Assembly: GCF_024022995.1 (NCBI RefSeq)
Contig: NZ_CP099582.1
Location: 744,001 to 808,000, forward strand
Reading direction: 5' to 3'
DNA length: 64,000 bases
DNA from: Thermococcus aggregans
GTDB taxonomy: Archaea; Methanobacteriota_B; Thermococci; Thermococcales; Thermococcaceae
Shown here: positions 32,825-41,608 of the stretch, in pieces
How the letters are laid out: every line of letters begins with the position of its first letter
How positions within the stretch are numbered: position 1 is the stretch's first letter
Notes under the pieces: model-generated
What the model saw: only the letters and a program-made list of their open reading frames with translations
Told to the model about the DNA's origin: nothing
Database searches by the model: none
Made by a program: the position numbers and the translations under genes

Positions 32825-34161
32825 TCAAGTCCTCAGCTTTGCCAGCGCATCTTCTGCAGCCTTGAGTATCTGGTAGCCAATTGGGGAAGCCGTTAAGAGC
32901 GGGTGTGTCGCTATCTGCATTGTGTAGAGCTCGCTTGCAGTAAGGCGCTTCTGTATCGCCAGGGCTAGGATGTTTATCATCTCGCCGACGCTCTTACCGC
33001 CAGCTATCTGCGCCCCGAGTATCGCACCCCTGTCGCGGGAGAATATGAGCTTCACCGTGACCATGGAGGTGTCCGGGAACTTCGCGGGGTGCCTGTCTGG
33101 GCCAGATGCCCTGCCAACTATGACTTCAAAGCCTTCTTTTCTTGCAGCCTCTTCAGTTAGGCCCGCCGCGGCCAGGGTGAGACCCGCCACGTGGGTCGAG
33201 TAGGCACCTATCGTCCTCTTGTTCTCCCTGACGATCTGGAGCTTGAAGAGGTTCGCACCGGCTATCCTCGCCTCGAAGGTTGCTGTTGAGGCAAGCATAA
33301 GGCCGTAGGGCTTGCCCGTGAAGAAGTCCCTGTGCTCCACACAGTCGCCGACAGCGAAGATGTCCGGGTGAGAAGTCCTCATGTACTCATCGGTCCAGAT
33401 TCCGTAGCGCGTGACCTTCAGGCCGGCCTTAACCGCCAGATCAACGTTGGGCTTGTAGCCGGTCGAGAGGATTACAAGGTCAGCGGGTATCTCGCTCCCA
33501 TCGAGGAGCTTGACCTTCTCAACCTTCCCGTTGCCAAGGAACCTTTCGACCTGCCCGTAAACGACATTGATGCCGACTTCCCTAAGTCTCTCCTCCACCA
33601 TCTTACTGAACTCGGGGTCAAAGGAGCTCCTCAGCAACCTGCTCCTGACAACGAGGGTAACGTCCTTGCCGAGCTTCCTTATCTCGTCGCCGACCTCAAG
33701 GGCTATGAAGCCCCCGCCGACGATGACGATTTTCTCTGCCTCCTCAACTTTCTCGCGGAGTTTCTTCAGGTATTCGTAGTCCTTGGGGACGGTGTATACT
33801 CCATCGAGGTCAACGCCCGGAAAGTCCGGCTTTGCAGGCTTTGATCCGGTGGCTAGACGAGCTTCTCCCAGACGACTTTCTTTCCGGACTTGGTCTTAAC
33901 GGCCTTTTTGTCCGGATCAATCTCAGTGACCTCGTCCGTGAGGATTTCAACGCCGAGAGGCTCCAGGAACTTCTCGACGGGGAGGATGCCATCGTCAACG
34001 CTCTTCAGCGTCCCGAAGATGTAAGGGATTCCGCAGGGAATCATCCCTACTTTTTCCCTCTTAATGACGAGGACGCTCTTGTCGGGATAGAACTTCTTGG
34101 CAGCCATGGCTGTTGTAATTCCTCCTGCAGAGGCGCCAATAATCACAACATCATATTTCAT
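32825..34161 (-). pseudogene. NAD(P)H sulfur reductase / CoA-disulfide reductase, single frameshift
   Basis: Flavin-dependent disulfide reductase of the NSR/CoADR type, which in P. furiosus links NAD(P)H to sulfur or CoA-disulfide reduction. Residues 1-102 lie in one frame: MKYDVVIIGASAGGITTAMA binds FAD and Cys43 (MIPCGIPYI) is the redox residue. The frame stops at 33853, exactly where the next frame continues LATGSKPAKPDFPGVDL through the second nucleotide motif IVIVGGGFIALEVG to the C-terminal dimer domain (THPLLTASPIGYQ). Restoring one missing base near 33855 (CTCGTCTAG to CTCGTCCTAG) rebuilds about 445 aa. The cause may be mutation or sequencing error. The gene is much more GC-rich than its neighbours, suggesting recent transfer. 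Confidence 0.9.
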
Positions 34162-34204
34162 GTTAGACCCTCCTAAAGGTTTTCAGGCCATCTTAAATCC
34201 AAAA

Positions 34205-34221
34205 GTTTTTAACTTTTTGTT
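34205..34221. promoter_or_regulatory. SurR-type binding site upstream of the sulfur reductase
   Basis: GTTTTTAACTTTTTGTT is an exact match to the extended SurR pattern GTTn3AACn5GTT known from P. furiosus. It lies 44 nt before the reductase start and overlaps the TATA-like TTAAAAACT on the coding strand, so reduced SurR bound here would block initiation and S0 would relieve it, as expected for this gene. Confidence 0.7.
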
Positions 34222-34228
34222 AACTATA

Positions 34229-34305
34229 GGTTTGAAACATTGGTACATAACGCTTCAAAGGTAGACAAAAATCAACAGAAACGTTGTTATGTAACTCTTC
34301 AAACC
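34229..34305. repeat. Imperfect inverted repeat upstream of the sulfur reductase
   Basis: Left arm 34229-34252 and right arm 34282-34305 share GGTTTGAA/TTCAAACC and TACATAAC/GTTATGTA, with slightly different internal spacing, around a 29-nt centre. The word TAACnCTTCAAA also recurs as a direct repeat inside. It could be a terminator-like foldback for the upstream gene, a regulator site, or the remains of a small mobile element; nothing decides among these. Confidence 0.5.
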
Positions 34306-34352
34306 TTACGTTACCCCTTCCCCCTCCCAAAAAAGTAGGGTCAAAAGAAAAA

Positions 34353-35870
34353 TCAAAAGGTCTGTAGCCTCTCTGTAGCATTTACCAAGAGTGTTATTGC
34401 TTCTTTTTCCAACAAATAAGCCTCTCTAATTTTGTAAAGCTTAGGAAACGGAGTCATTCGCGTCCAAAAGATAATGCGAATTTCGTCCAAATTATCTTTG
34501 CCCCACCCATCTTGAAGTAACGCAATTGCTTCATTATGAAGGTTTAAAGCATTCTCCAGTGTTTCATTATCAACTCCAAGCTCTAGTGCCGTAGCATATA
34601 ACTCATCGAACCTGTCATAGTACTTGAAAAACCAGTGTGTCCATAACTTGGACAGTGTAGTTAACAGAGTAACACGCCTTTGTGGTTCAGGGAGAGGAAT
34701 AAGCTCTTGCTGTGGTGGTTTTATTGCCATTAAAAGGATATTATCACTCGACCATCCCACCACTACAACATTTCCGTTCGGTGCAACGTCAACGAAGCGA
34801 GCAACATCGTAAGAACCCCCATCGTAGGTGTAATCCCATTTCACGCTGCCAGAACGGCCCAAAACTAGAATCCATGCATCCATGTCTGATGCACTGACAC
34901 TATTTGTGTATCCCGCCACTACAATGTCTCCACTGGGAAGAACTGTAATTGAATAAATCCCATCTTCCCCTGATTCTCCAAATTGCTTTTGCCATATTAT
35001 GTTCCCACTGCTGTCAAGGCGGATTACCAAAACGTCGTTCTCTTCCCCATTTGTTGTTTGACCCGCAACTACAATGTCCCCATTAGGAGCAGTTGCTACG
35101 GCATAAGCTATGTCCTCGTTATCTTTATCAAATGTCTTCTGCCACTTTAGGTTGCCGTTCTCGTCAAGCCTAAGAACCAAAAAATCCATGATATAATCGT
35201 TTCCCGACTCTCCAGCGACTATGATGTCCCCGTTAGATGCCAATGCAACTGCATGTGCTACATCACCTTGGCTTATATCATAGGTCTTGCTTAACTTCAC
35301 GCTAGCGTTTTTGTCAAGCTTGAGAATCCAAACGTCTTCCTCAGGTACTTCCTTACCCCCATACGTTTGTATTTTACCAACGAGTATGACTTCTTCACCG
35401 GGAGTAATAATCGCGTCTAGAACGACGTTTGTATCGGGCATAGGGTAGTAATAATGTTCCAAGTCGTTTCCTTCACTGTCAAATCTCGAGATTGTCAAGC
35501 TATCTGGAGAAAGACCCATGAATCCATAATCATACCCTATTGCCAAGATATCTCCATTTGGAAGGGCTTTAACTGCATAAGCCACATCACTGTAAGCCAA
35601 AGTCCTGTTCCATTTGAGAGTTCCATTCTCATCGGTTTCAAAAATCAAAAAGCTCGAGAACCATCCAAAATACGTATGCCCTGCAACTATAGTCTCTCCA
35701 TCTGGAGTGACATCTACCAAACTGCCACCATTTACACTGCCAAAAGCATAAGTTTCATGCCAAAGGACTTCATAATCATTTCTCGCTTCTACTGGCGGTA
35801 CTCTACAAAAAATTCCAACTAATAAAGCCAGGGAAAATACAGCCCAAAATCTCTTTACTTTTCCTCTCAT
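34353..35870 (-). CDS. Secreted beta-propeller-like repeat protein
   Basis: 505-aa exported protein. The N-terminus is a signal peptide (MRGKVKRFWAVFSLALLVGI, then CRVPPVEAR). Residues about 35-390 are six or seven copies of a roughly 50-residue repeat with the pattern DVAHAVALASNGDIIVAGES then LVLRLDENGNLKWQKTF, typical of outer-surface beta-propellers. A C-terminal helical part of about 110 residues (RRVTLLTTLSKLWTHWFFKYYDRFDELYATALEL split over two helices) has no clear family. It may bind other surface proteins or polysaccharides. Start: ATG 35870 is chosen because GGAGGATC precedes it; ATG 35885 is also in frame. Confidence 0.83.
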   Translation of the reverse strand: MRGKVKRFWAVFSLALLVGIFCRVPPVEARNDYEVLWHETYAFGSVNGGSLVDVTPDGETIVAGHTYFGWFSSFLIFETDENGTLKWNRTLAYSDVAYAVKALPNGDILAIGYDYGFMGLSPDSLTISRFDSEGNDLEHYYYPMPDTNVVLDAIITPGEEVILVGKIQTYGGKEVPEEDVWILKLDKNASVKLSKTYDISQGDVAHAVALASNGDIIVAGESGNDYIMDFLVLRLDENGNLKWQKTFDKDNEDIAYAVATAPNGDIVVAGQTTNGEENDVLVIRLDSSGNIIWQKQFGESGEDGIYSITVLPSGDIVVAGYTNSVSASDMDAWILVLGRSGSVKWDYTYDGGSYDVARFVDVAPNGNVVVVGWSSDNILLMAIKPPQQELIPLPEPQRRVTLLTTLSKLWTHWFFKYYDRFDELYATALELGVDNETLENALNLHNEAIALLQDGWGKDNLDEIRIIFWTRMTPFPKLYKIREAYLLEKEAITLLVNATERLQTF

Positions 35871-36149
35871 GTCAAGATCCTCCATTCCAGCTTAAGAATC
35901 ACTATTAACAATATCTCCACAACCCCTTATCTAGAAGAGTTAGTAGGGATAAGTTAATAATGACATTTACTGTTATGCACCTTGAAATATAAAAATCTTG
36001 CTATTTGTTTAGGATTAGGTTTACATATTTTCATATACAGTGTGAACATCTTTTCACTCACAAAAATTATTAAAACAGCTCGTTTTCGTTTTTTCAACTC
36101 GTTATTGATTTTCACATCCATTTAAACATAATAATCCAAGAGAACTCCG

Positions 36150-37256
36150 CTATTTTGAATTTTTGAACTTAAGAGATTCCTCCGTAGAGCTTGCAATTCT
36201 CTGCAGTGTAATAAGCTCTTTTCTGTCCCATGCATCTTCGTCAAGAACCACGATTATTGTCCCGTTATACAGAAGAGCATAATCTCTCAAAGATGATAAA
36301 AACTTTGCAATAGCTTCAAAGCCGTTATACATTTTCAAATATTCAAGACAATCAAAGACAACAACGCCTCCTGTTCCTTTTTCTTCAGCCTCTTTTAAAT
36401 ACTGCACTACCTTGGCACTCATAAGAGGCAATGCTGTTGGAAAAGCAATATCAGACCTATGTTCATGTATGGATGTAACAAAAAACGTTTTCCACGTTTC
36501 TGGAAGGTTTTCACTTCTTACAAACGCCAACACGGGGAAATCACTCAATGACTCCTTCAGATCTTCAAATTTTTTCGGAGGGATGAAAAACAGCCCCGGT
36601 TTCATTCTAACCTTTCCAACCGAAATGTTCCCGGTAATGAATTCTCTTGAAAGTGCAAACTTCCCCATTTCATATATGGCTAGTGCTATAAGAAAGACAG
36701 AAACCACAAAAGTGAACGGGAGAAGTCTACTGATTGCCCTTGTAAAGGGATAGAGCATTTGGTAAAATCCATAAGCCAAAAGGAGCACACCCAAAAATTT
36801 AGCTTTTTGACCATATGCCTCTATTAACAACGAGAAAACGAAGAAACCAGATAAGGCAATTGCAAATCCCGAAATAGCATATGGAATCCCAACAACTACA
36901 AACCATTCTTGGGAATATCCCAGTATCTTTCCGAACATCACATACGTGGTCACAATAATGGGTACTAAAGAAAGTATCCTAAAGTGCTTGCTTAGTAATA
37001 TCTTTTCTTTCTCTAGGAGCCTAATAGCACCATAAAGAATTAACGCTCCAAAAAGTGCTCTTGAAAGTACCTGGATGTTTGCTAAATTCATAAGTTCAGC
37101 AGTAGCAGAAACAAACAACGAGAACAACGCTAATCCCCACCATAAAACCGGATCCCGTTTGTATCTTATGTAGGTGTAACTCAGCAAAAAGAATCCAAAG
37201 AGACTCATGAATATAATCCAAAATTGTGCTGTTGCTAAAAAGATTGATGTTTCCAC
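36150..37256 (-). CDS. Membrane protein with C-terminal DUF835 domain
   Basis: 368 aa. The N-terminal 210 residues are seven or so hydrophobic helices (FWIIFMSLFGFFLLSYTYI at the start) and the C-terminal 150 residues are cytoplasmic with DUF835 features: GLFFIPPKKFEDLKESLSD, PVLAFVRSENLPETWK and GGVVVFDCLEYLKMYNGFEA, resembling a P-loop-less RecA-like sheet. DUF835 is common in Thermococcales in signalling-like proteins of unknown role, often paired with many membrane helices. The start is a GTG at 37256 with GGGGAG upstream. About 280 nt separate it from the secreted propeller gene; that gap holds only A/T-rich sequence. Confidence 0.82.
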   Translation of the reverse strand: METSIFLATAQFWIIFMSLFGFFLLSYTYIRYKRDPVLWWGLALFSLFVSATAELMNLANIQVLSRALFGALILYGAIRLLEKEKILLSKHFRILSLVPIIVTTYVMFGKILGYSQEWFVVVGIPYAISGFAIALSGFFVFSLLIEAYGQKAKFLGVLLLAYGFYQMLYPFTRAISRLLPFTFVVSVFLIALAIYEMGKFALSREFITGNISVGKVRMKPGLFFIPPKKFEDLKESLSDFPVLAFVRSENLPETWKTFFVTSIHEHRSDIAFPTALPLMSAKVVQYLKEAEEKGTGGVVVFDCLEYLKMYNGFEAIAKFLSSLRDYALLYNGTIIVVLDEDAWDRKELITLQRIASSTEESLKFKNSK

Positions 37257-37359
37257 GCTACTCCCCTAATTTCACTTCACAAAAATCTACAGATTAAAAA
37301 TGTTTCTATACCTATGTCTATAAGGGCTATTATCCAACAAAAGAGAAAAATGAACAAGA

Positions 37360-38160
37360 CTAACCAGTAGCTCCTTTCAATGCGTCCTTGCAGGCACATC
37401 TCCTAATTTTCGGGATATACTCCACTGCTTTCATCAAAAGGAGCTTAATCTCCTCACTCTTCTGCTGCATAAGTTCGACGACTTCAGCATGGGTGAGCTT
37501 AGTTTTGCTTATGCCAGCTGCGTAATTAGTTACAATTGCAACGCTTGCATAGCACATTTCAAGCTCTCTTGCCAAAATAGCTTCGGGTGACTGAGTCATT
37601 CCCACGACATCAGCACCCAAGATCTTTAGTGCCCTAATTTCCGCCCTTGTTTCAAACCTTGGCCCTTCCATTGCTGCATAAGTCCCTCTTGGATGATAAG
37701 TAAAGCCCAACTCATTAGCGGCTCTTATTAGTGCATCTCTGAGCTCTGGACAGTAGGGGTCTGTAAAGTCGACGTGTGCAACGAACTTTCTTTCATGTGG
37801 CGAGCCTTCCCCATCGTAGAATGTATAAACCCTGTTTTTTGTAAAGTCAATGAGCTGATCAAGAATTACAAAGTCCCCTGGTTTCATAGCCTCGTTTAGA
37901 GATCCTACTGCTGAAGTTGCGAGGATTCTTTCAACACCCAGCTCGTAAAGACCCCATATGTTAGCCCGATAGTTTATCTTGTGTGGCGGAACGCTGTGCT
38001 TTTCTCCATGTCTTGCTAAAAATACAATTTCCTCATTTTTGTAAGTTCCAATTTTTACTTTAACTTCCCCATAAGGGGTTTTCACTTTTTCTTCCCTTAT
38101 ATTTTCAAGAAGTTTTGGATCGTAAACTCCAGACCCGCCTATTATTGCTATTTTTACCAT
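37360..38160 (-). CDS. mtnP: S-methyl-5'-thioadenosine phosphorylase
   Basis: Phosphorolyses methylthioadenosine, the by-product of polyamine synthesis, to adenine and methylthioribose-1-phosphate (methionine salvage). 266 aa with MVKIAIIGGSGVYDP at the N-terminus, the phosphate-binding LARHGEKHSVPPHKINYRAN, and the base/ribose-binding YAAMEGPRFETRAEIRALK typical of the hexameric MTAP group. The C-terminal Cys-x-Cys (RRCACKDAL) is known in the P. furiosus enzyme as a redox-active CXC disulfide. The frame opens at 38190, but ATG 38160 follows GGTGGTACTG and is the family start. A remnant TnpB lies immediately upstream. Confidence 0.95.
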   Translation of the reverse strand: MVKIAIIGGSGVYDPKLLENIREEKVKTPYGEVKVKIGTYKNEEIVFLARHGEKHSVPPHKINYRANIWGLYELGVERILATSAVGSLNEAMKPGDFVILDQLIDFTKNRVYTFYDGEGSPHERKFVAHVDFTDPYCPELRDALIRAANELGFTYHPRGTYAAMEGPRFETRAEIRALKILGADVVGMTQSPEAILARELEMCYASVAIVTNYAAGISKTKLTHAEVVELMQQKSEEIKLLLMKAVEYIPKIRRCACKDALKGATG

Positions 38161-38207
38161 CAGTACCACCAGAAAAAGTTTGAAGAACAAGGATTTAAAG
38201 CTAATGC

Positions 38208-39102
38208 CTCAAAATCACAATAATTCCAAGAGAATACTACCTCGAGATTGACTTGACAAAGTATCACTACTTGCATCCTCTCCTTGAGGAAATCAAAGAG
38301 GGAAAAGCAAAGCTTGGTGGCTTGTTTTTATTTCCAGACAAACTCGTCCTAAACTTTGTGAAAACTGTAGAATACTTTGAGCCAAGAGACTGGATGAGTA
38401 TAGACATAAACCTGACAAACGTTACAGTCCTCGCTGGATTAACAGTTTACAGGTTTGACACTAGGGAGCTTTATCACGTTCACAGAGTTTACGAGGAGAA
38501 GAGGCAGAAAATTCAAAAAATTTCCGCATGGAATAGAAGATTGAGCACAGAGCTGCTGAAAAAGTACTTCGGAAGGGAGAAAAACCGAGCAAGAGATTTC
38601 TTGCACAAGTTATCTAATAAAATTGTTGAAATTGCTAGGGAAAACGGATGGGTATAATCCTTGAGGAAATCCTTGAGGACTTGAATGACATAAAGGAGAG
38701 GGTTTTGAACGGTTCAAAGAGTTTGAATAGGAAGCTTTCCAAGTGGAATGCTCGTGAACTGCAAAGATTAATTGAGTACAAGGCGAGGTGGTTTGGTGTT
38801 CCGGTTGTTTATGTTAATCCGAGGAATTCTTCCCGGGTTTGCCCCGCATGCGGGGGGTTGGCTAATACCCCAAGAGGGGTGGTTAATGAAGTGTTCCTGT
38901 GGCTTTATTGAGGATAGGGATTTTATTGCTGTTTTGAACCTTCGGATGTGGGGCTCAGGGGTTACCCCGAAAGGGCTAGAGGTTTCGAGGGCTTCAACGC
39001 CCAATGAAGGGCCAATGAAGACCAACCCCTACGGGATCATGGCAGTAGAAAAACAAAGAATTGGGATGAAATTCCATAAAATTACACTAACTTCCCCGTA
39101 GG
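38208..39102 (+). pseudogene. Truncated, frameshifted TnpB of a second IS605-type element
   Basis: Three successive frames together give a decayed TnpB. The first (to 38657) reads PREYYLEIDLTKYHYLHPLLEE and SIDINLTNVTVLAGL, the RuvC I region; its metal Asp is in SIDINLTN. The second (38648-38911) has GIILEEILEDLNDIKERV with the RuvC II Glu and the first half of a zinc ribbon (VCPACGG). The third carries the second half (KCSCGFIEDRDFIAVLNLR) and a C-terminal tail. The N-terminal third is missing upstream next to mtnP. It is a different TnpB subfamily from the one at 21704, because here the zinc ribbon is kept. Confidence 0.82.
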
Positions 39103-39191
39103 GAGAACCCCCTTGAAATCAAGCAAAAACATCTTAACAATTTTGCGATTTTTATTCATAAAAGACGGAAAGGAATACGTCAAAAAACGAA

Positions 39192-39401
39192 CTAGCTGAG
39201 TTCATCATAAACTACGCTAACAACCTCGCCATCGTCTAACGAGACAAAGCTGACCTTTATTTTTTTACCAGTTTTTGGATCTACTACAATAAAATCAGGT
39301 TTCTTAAGGTATTCACTTGAAGGAACGCGCCAAACATCGTCGTAATGGAGTTTTAGTTCCTTCATAAACTTCTTTAAATCTTTCTTAATCATCGTAGGCA
39401 T
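39192..39401 (-). CDS. Hypothetical small protein
   Basis: 69-aa unrecognised protein starting MPTMIKKDLKKFMKELKLHY, then a basic beta-rich part (PDFIVVDPKTGKKIKVSFVSLDDGEVVSVVYDELS). The ATG at 39401 follows GGTGATACCT, an excellent ribosome site, so the frame is probably used although it lies in a decayed neighbourhood between a TnpB relic and a broken DUF89 gene. No known motif is apparent; it could be a stand-alone conserved thermococcal protein or the remainder of something larger. Confidence 0.55.
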   Translation of the reverse strand: MPTMIKKDLKKFMKELKLHYDDVWRVPSSEYLKKPDFIVVDPKTGKKIKVSFVSLDDGEVVSVVYDELS

Positions 39402-39483
39402 AGGTATCACCAATGGATTATACAACTTCAAAGTATAAAAGGCTTTCTAATCGATGCTTGTCAAGAATAATATCGTCAAATGC

Positions 39484-40158
39484 CTATATGCACAGCATGC
39501 TCCCCCGAGGAACTCCTAACTCCCTTGTCACCGACGAACATTTGGCCTTTAGCAGATGAAAAACACGCTTATCCTTGATTTCGCTAAGGGTTTCAAAGCC
39601 AGTTGAAATTATTGTTCCAAGTTAATCGAACCTCGCAGCTTTTTCCAGATGAGGGAAGTTTTCCCTGATCTTTTTCAAAAAGAGCCTGTCAAAGTAGATT
39701 TCACCGCAGTTGTCGGTAAAATACAGCAAAACCCTAACATTTTCAAGCTTTTTAAAGAGCTCCTCCGAGCGGTCTAAATAAAGCTCCTCTTTAACCAGCT
39801 CCATTACATCTTTCTTGTAGCTAACGGCAAAATCAATAACATTTCCCACTATTGCAAGTTTCAACGCGGTTTTGAGGTCAATTTCTGTACTGCTCTCGAT
39901 TTCATTCAAAACTTTTTCTGCCCGCTTATTGAAAGCTTCTTTATAGACTTTAAATGGGTCCCGAACCCTAAGGAATGCATAGAGTTCAAGAAATCTTACT
40001 GGAGATTATCGCGGGTATCGAGTCTTCCTCAAGCTTTCCCATGAGCTTTGCACTGAAAATGGCAGCTTTCTTTCTCTTTGCTAAGTCTTCTGTTGCAATC
40101 TCAATATCCTTTGACGTTGGTTTGCAATACATGTGAAGCATTCATAGTGAATCTTCAT
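39484..40158 (-). pseudogene. Decayed DUF89/ARMT1-like phosphatase gene
   Basis: Remains of a DUF89 protein (metal-dependent small-molecule phosphatase family). ATG 40158 with GAGGTAGGC starts MKIHYECFTCIANQRQRILR, the family N-terminus with its CxxC. The frame then shifts to ATEDLAKRKKAAIFSAKLMG and again to FLELYAFLRVRDPFKVYKE. The third part keeps YFTDNCGEIYFDRLF, the conserved metal-site motif, but then runs straight into an in-frame stop and the C-terminal end VFHLLKAKCSSVTRELGVPRG, so the centre of the C-terminal half is deleted. At least two frameshifts, one deletion and a stop make function very unlikely. Confidence 0.85.
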
Positions 40159-40199
40159 GCCTACCTCCTCAAGGTTCGCAATAGGTTTAAAAAGCATTG

Positions 40200-40217
40200 A
40201 CCGAACATTTGTTCGGT
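40200..40217. promoter_or_regulatory. 18-bp palindrome at the MFS transporter start
   Basis: ACCGAACATTTGTTCGGT has perfect 8-bp arms around a TT centre. It lies between the divergent DUF89 relic and the MFS gene, directly in front of the GGTGGTGA ribosome site and its GTG start. It is most likely an operator; an mRNA hairpin hiding the ribosome site is the alternative. Confidence 0.6.
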
Positions 40218-40224
40218 GGTGATT

Positions 40225-41508
40225 GTGGAGGTAATAGAGAAGGCAAAATTCGGGAAGTTCCATTACATACTTCTTGCCATACTTGGAACGGTATGGGCAT
40301 TTATAGCAGTGAACACTCTATCCGTAAGCTTTGTCATTCCTTTACTAAGCAAAGAGCCGGCATTTCAGGGAAGCCTGAGCAAACTTGGGGCAATGGGCTC
40401 TGCGGCATTGTGGGGAATGCTCTTTGGTGCATGGTTTTTTGGTATAGTTGCAGATTACATAGGAAGAAGAAACGCTTTAGCAATAGCAGTTTCGCTTTTT
40501 GGACTGGGAAGCGTTGTGAGTAGCTTCGCTAATAGCTTAGATCAGCTTATTGCTCTTAGGTTTATAGTTGGGCTCGGACTGGGGGGAGCCTTACCCGTTG
40601 CAAGCTCTTACTTTGCCGAGTTCATGCCCGCAAAAATCAGGGGTGCTATGATATCCATTTTGGAAAGCTTCTGGGCCATCGGCACAATAATAATAGGGAT
40701 AGTCGCAATCCTCTTAAAAGCTAGCTGGAGGAGCATACTTCTATTTGGTGGGAGCGTATTGGTTTTGCTACCGCTGATACTCTGGCTCCCAGAGTCCCCA
40801 AGATTTTTAGCCCTCAAAGGAAAAACAAAAGAAGCTGAGAAAGTTATAGAAAGAATATTTGGAAGAAAAGCTGAAGTCAAAGTGCAAGAAAGCAAGCAGG
40901 TAAAGGTAACAATAATAGAGTTATGGAAGAAGTACGGCAAAACAACACTAATGCTTTCAATTGCATGGTTCAGCATAGCTTTCGCTTACTACGGCTTTTT
41001 CATATGGCTTCCAAAGTTTTTAGCGGCAACCTTGGAGATAACTGTCTTCAAGAGCTTTCAGTACTTTATAATAACCGCCGTAGCCCAGCTGCCAGGATAC
41101 TGGAGCGCAGCTTATCTCCTTGAGAAGATAGGAAGAAAGAAAACACTTTCCGCTTATTTGCTGCTTTCGGGCTTAGCTGGAGTAATGTTCTATTACTACG
41201 CCAGTTCGGGAAACGTATATGCGATACTCACAAGCGCAGTTCTCTTCAGTTTCTTCAACCTCGGAGCATGGGGGGCTATATACGCCTACACTCCTGAGCT
41301 TTATCCAACAGAAATCAGGGGAACCGGAGCAGGATGGGCTGGAGGAATGGGAAGAATCGGAGGAGGGTTAGCTCCAATACTGGCCGGAAAAATTATGGAA
41401 TCTTCAACCGTTGGAGTAGCAGTGCTAGTAATCGCCGTGATTTCGATTGTGGGAGCCTTGGACGTTTTTGTCCTTGGAAAAGAAACTAAAGGAACGGAAT
41501 TAATATAG
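40225..41508 (+). CDS. MFS transporter, sugar/acid-type
   Basis: Twelve-helix major facilitator of about 427 aa. Family marks: the loop 2-3 motif GIVADYIGRRNALAIAV, the loop 4-5 region RFIVGLGLGGALPVASSYFAEFMPAKIRG, LWLPESPRFLALKGKTKEAEKVI of the sugar-porter group, and the second-half YLLEKIGRKKTL and ELYPTEIRGTGAGWAGGMGR. The substrate may be a sugar, benzoate or another organic acid; sequence does not decide. The frame starts at GTG 40216, but GTG 40225 is 6 nt after GGTG and avoids the palindrome, so it is preferred with moderate certainty. No companion enzyme gene is present. Confidence 0.88.
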   Translation: MEVIEKAKFGKFHYILLAILGTVWAFIAVNTLSVSFVIPLLSKEPAFQGSLSKLGAMGSAALWGMLFGAWFFGIVADYIGRRNALAIAVSLFGLGSVVSSFANSLDQLIALRFIVGLGLGGALPVASSYFAEFMPAKIRGAMISILESFWAIGTIIIGIVAILLKASWRSILLFGGSVLVLLPLILWLPESPRFLALKGKTKEAEKVIERIFGRKAEVKVQESKQVKVTIIELWKKYGKTTLMLSIAWFSIAFAYYGFFIWLPKFLAATLEITVFKSFQYFIITAVAQLPGYWSAAYLLEKIGRKKTLSAYLLLSGLAGVMFYYYASSGNVYAILTSAVLFSFFNLGAWGAIYAYTPELYPTEIRGTGAGWAGGMGRIGGGLAPILAGKIMESSTVGVAVLVIAVISIVGALDVFVLGKETKGTELI

Positions 41509-41530
41509 GATGTCCAGGAATTCAAGCTCG

Positions 41531-41608
41531 TCAATTATGGGCTTTCTTTTTCTTTTTTTCAAGCTCCCTCATATAGAGGTAATCATAAAGCTTTGATATT
41601 ATCTCCAT
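41531..41608 (-). CDS. Possible micro-protein with A-rich slip site
   Basis: ATG 41608 is preceded by GGAGGTGAGAGAA, a very strong ribosome site, and by a TATA-like ATTTAATAATATT at about 41645-41660. The 25-codon frame reads MEIISKLYDYLYMREL then a Lys/Glu run. A run of A (GAAAAAAAGAAAAAG) would allow a +1 slip to ...PIIDELEFLDILY, ending at 41500 inside the MFS gene, about 35 aa. It could be a micro-protein, a frameshifted relic or a chance ORF. No homologue is recognised. Confidence 0.4.
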   Translation of the reverse strand: MEIISKLYDYLYMRELEKKKKKAHN

